From Paracoccaceae bacterium (GTDB lineage: Bacteria; Pseudomonadota; Alphaproteobacteria; Rhodobacterales; Rhodobacteraceae), in NCBI GenBank assembly GCA_007123625.1, contig SKKS01000479.1, positions 1-5,220 of the forward strand: a DNA stretch of 5,220 nt, read 5' to 3'. The number at the start of each line of letters is the position of its first letter. Positions within the stretch are counted from its first letter, which is position 1. Position numbers and translations under genes: made by a program. The notes beneath the pieces were generated by a model, which worked only from the letters and a program-made list of their open reading frames with translations, was not told the DNA's origin and made no database searches. Below are positions 4,673-5,220 of the stretch, one piece after another.

Positions 4673-5220
4673 TCAGCCCTTGGAGAAGTCCGGGTACGCT
4701 TCCATGCCCAGCTCGGTGGTGTCGAGGCCTGCGATCTGTTCCTCGTCACCGACACGGATGCCCAGCACCGCCTTGAGGATCAGCCACATGATCAGCGAGC
4801 CGACGAACATCACAGCACCGATCGCGACGATCCCGATGATCTGGTTCATGATGGTCGCATCCGGGTTGGTCAGGACCACTGCCAAGGTACCCCAGATACC
4901 CGCGAACAGGTGCACCGGAATGGCGCCGACAACATCGTCGATCTTGAACTTGTCCAGCATCGGTACGGTCAGCACCACGATCACACCACCCACGGCACCG
5001 ATAAGCGTGGCCATGCCCAGGCCGGGGGTCAGCGGCTCGGCGGTGATCGACACCAGACCGGCCAGCGCGCCGTTGAGCACCATGGTCAGGTCAGGCTTCT
5101 TGTAGAGCACCTGCGACAGGATCAACGCGGCCACGGCCCCACCGGCTGCTGCGGTGTTGGTGTTGGCGAAGATCCGGCTGACATCGGCGATATCGGACAC
5201 CGTGCCCATGGCCAGCTGCG
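4673..5220 (-). CDS. amtB: Ammonium transporter Amt/AmtB family (C-terminal part)
   Basis: This is the C-terminal part, about 182 residues, of an Amt/MEP/Rh ammonium channel of the inner membrane; the N-terminal half lies beyond the right edge. Hallmarks in order are FANTNTAAAGGAVAALILS (a helix), KKPDLTMVLNGALAGLVSITA (the conserved G-ALAGLV-IT helix), a glycine-rich hydrophobic helix, then DDVVGAIPVHLFAGIWGTLAV with the pore His (codon 4910-4912), and a last long hydrophobic helix. The cytosolic tail RVGDEEQIAGLDTTELGMEAY fits the family GLD-x3-HG-x2-AY motif, with Leu where many members have His. This tail takes part in PII (GlnK) control in characterised members. The TGA stop is followed by a strong terminator, so this is the end of the transcript. 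A glnK gene would be expected upstream, outside the window. The first pore His and the true start cannot be seen. Confidence 0.96.
   Translation of the reverse strand, partial: QLAMGTVSDIADVSRIFANTNTAAAGGAVAALILSQVLYKKPDLTMVLNGALAGLVSITAEPLTPGLGMATLIGAVGGVIVVLTVPMLDKFKIDDVVGAIPVHLFAGIWGTLAVVLTNPDATIMNQIIGIVAIGAVMFVGSLIMWLILKAVLGIRVGDEEQIAGLDTTELGMEAYPDFSKG

Overview
The window looks like chromosomal DNA from a GC-rich alphaproteobacterium, most likely of the Rhodobacterales. This rests on the style of the HisF, HisE, DUF177/YceD, BamE and Amt proteins and on strong G/C preference at third codon positions. No species is claimed. Nothing indicates a mobile element, phage, plasmid or CRISPR array. 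Most of the content is conserved housekeeping; the less usual parts are a glycosyltransferase-like gene next to hisF, a small TTG-started membrane ORF, and one structured non-coding gap.

Left part, all on the + strand: the end of a proline-rich protein (to 100), a GT-B glycosyltransferase-like gene starting with GTG (138-1403), then hisF (1413-2174) and hisE (2171-2503), which overlap by 4 bp. HisF is the cyclase half of imidazole-glycerol-phosphate synthase and HisE is phosphoribosyl-ATP pyrophosphohydrolase, so this is the tail of a histidine operon. The glycosyltransferase lies only 9 bp before hisF, where hisA or hisH would often be expected, and may be co-transcribed with hisFE.

Middle: after hisE comes a probable small two-helix membrane protein with a strong ribosome-binding site and a TTG start (2596-2847), then a tRNA-Leu with anticodon CAA and encoded CCA end (2882-2965). 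The tRNA may have its own promoter overlapping the small ORF's stop. Only 27 bp further on ends the convergent DUF177/YceD-family gene (2993-3583, - strand, TTG start), which is divergent from a bamE-type outer-membrane lipoprotein gene (3743-4210, + strand).

Right: a gap between convergent genes (4211-4672) holds several inverted repeats with no supported gene, and ends in a strong intrinsic terminator (4606-4640) oriented for the - strand. That terminator serves an ammonium transporter gene (amt/amtB family), whose C-terminal part runs off the right edge (4673-5220, - strand).
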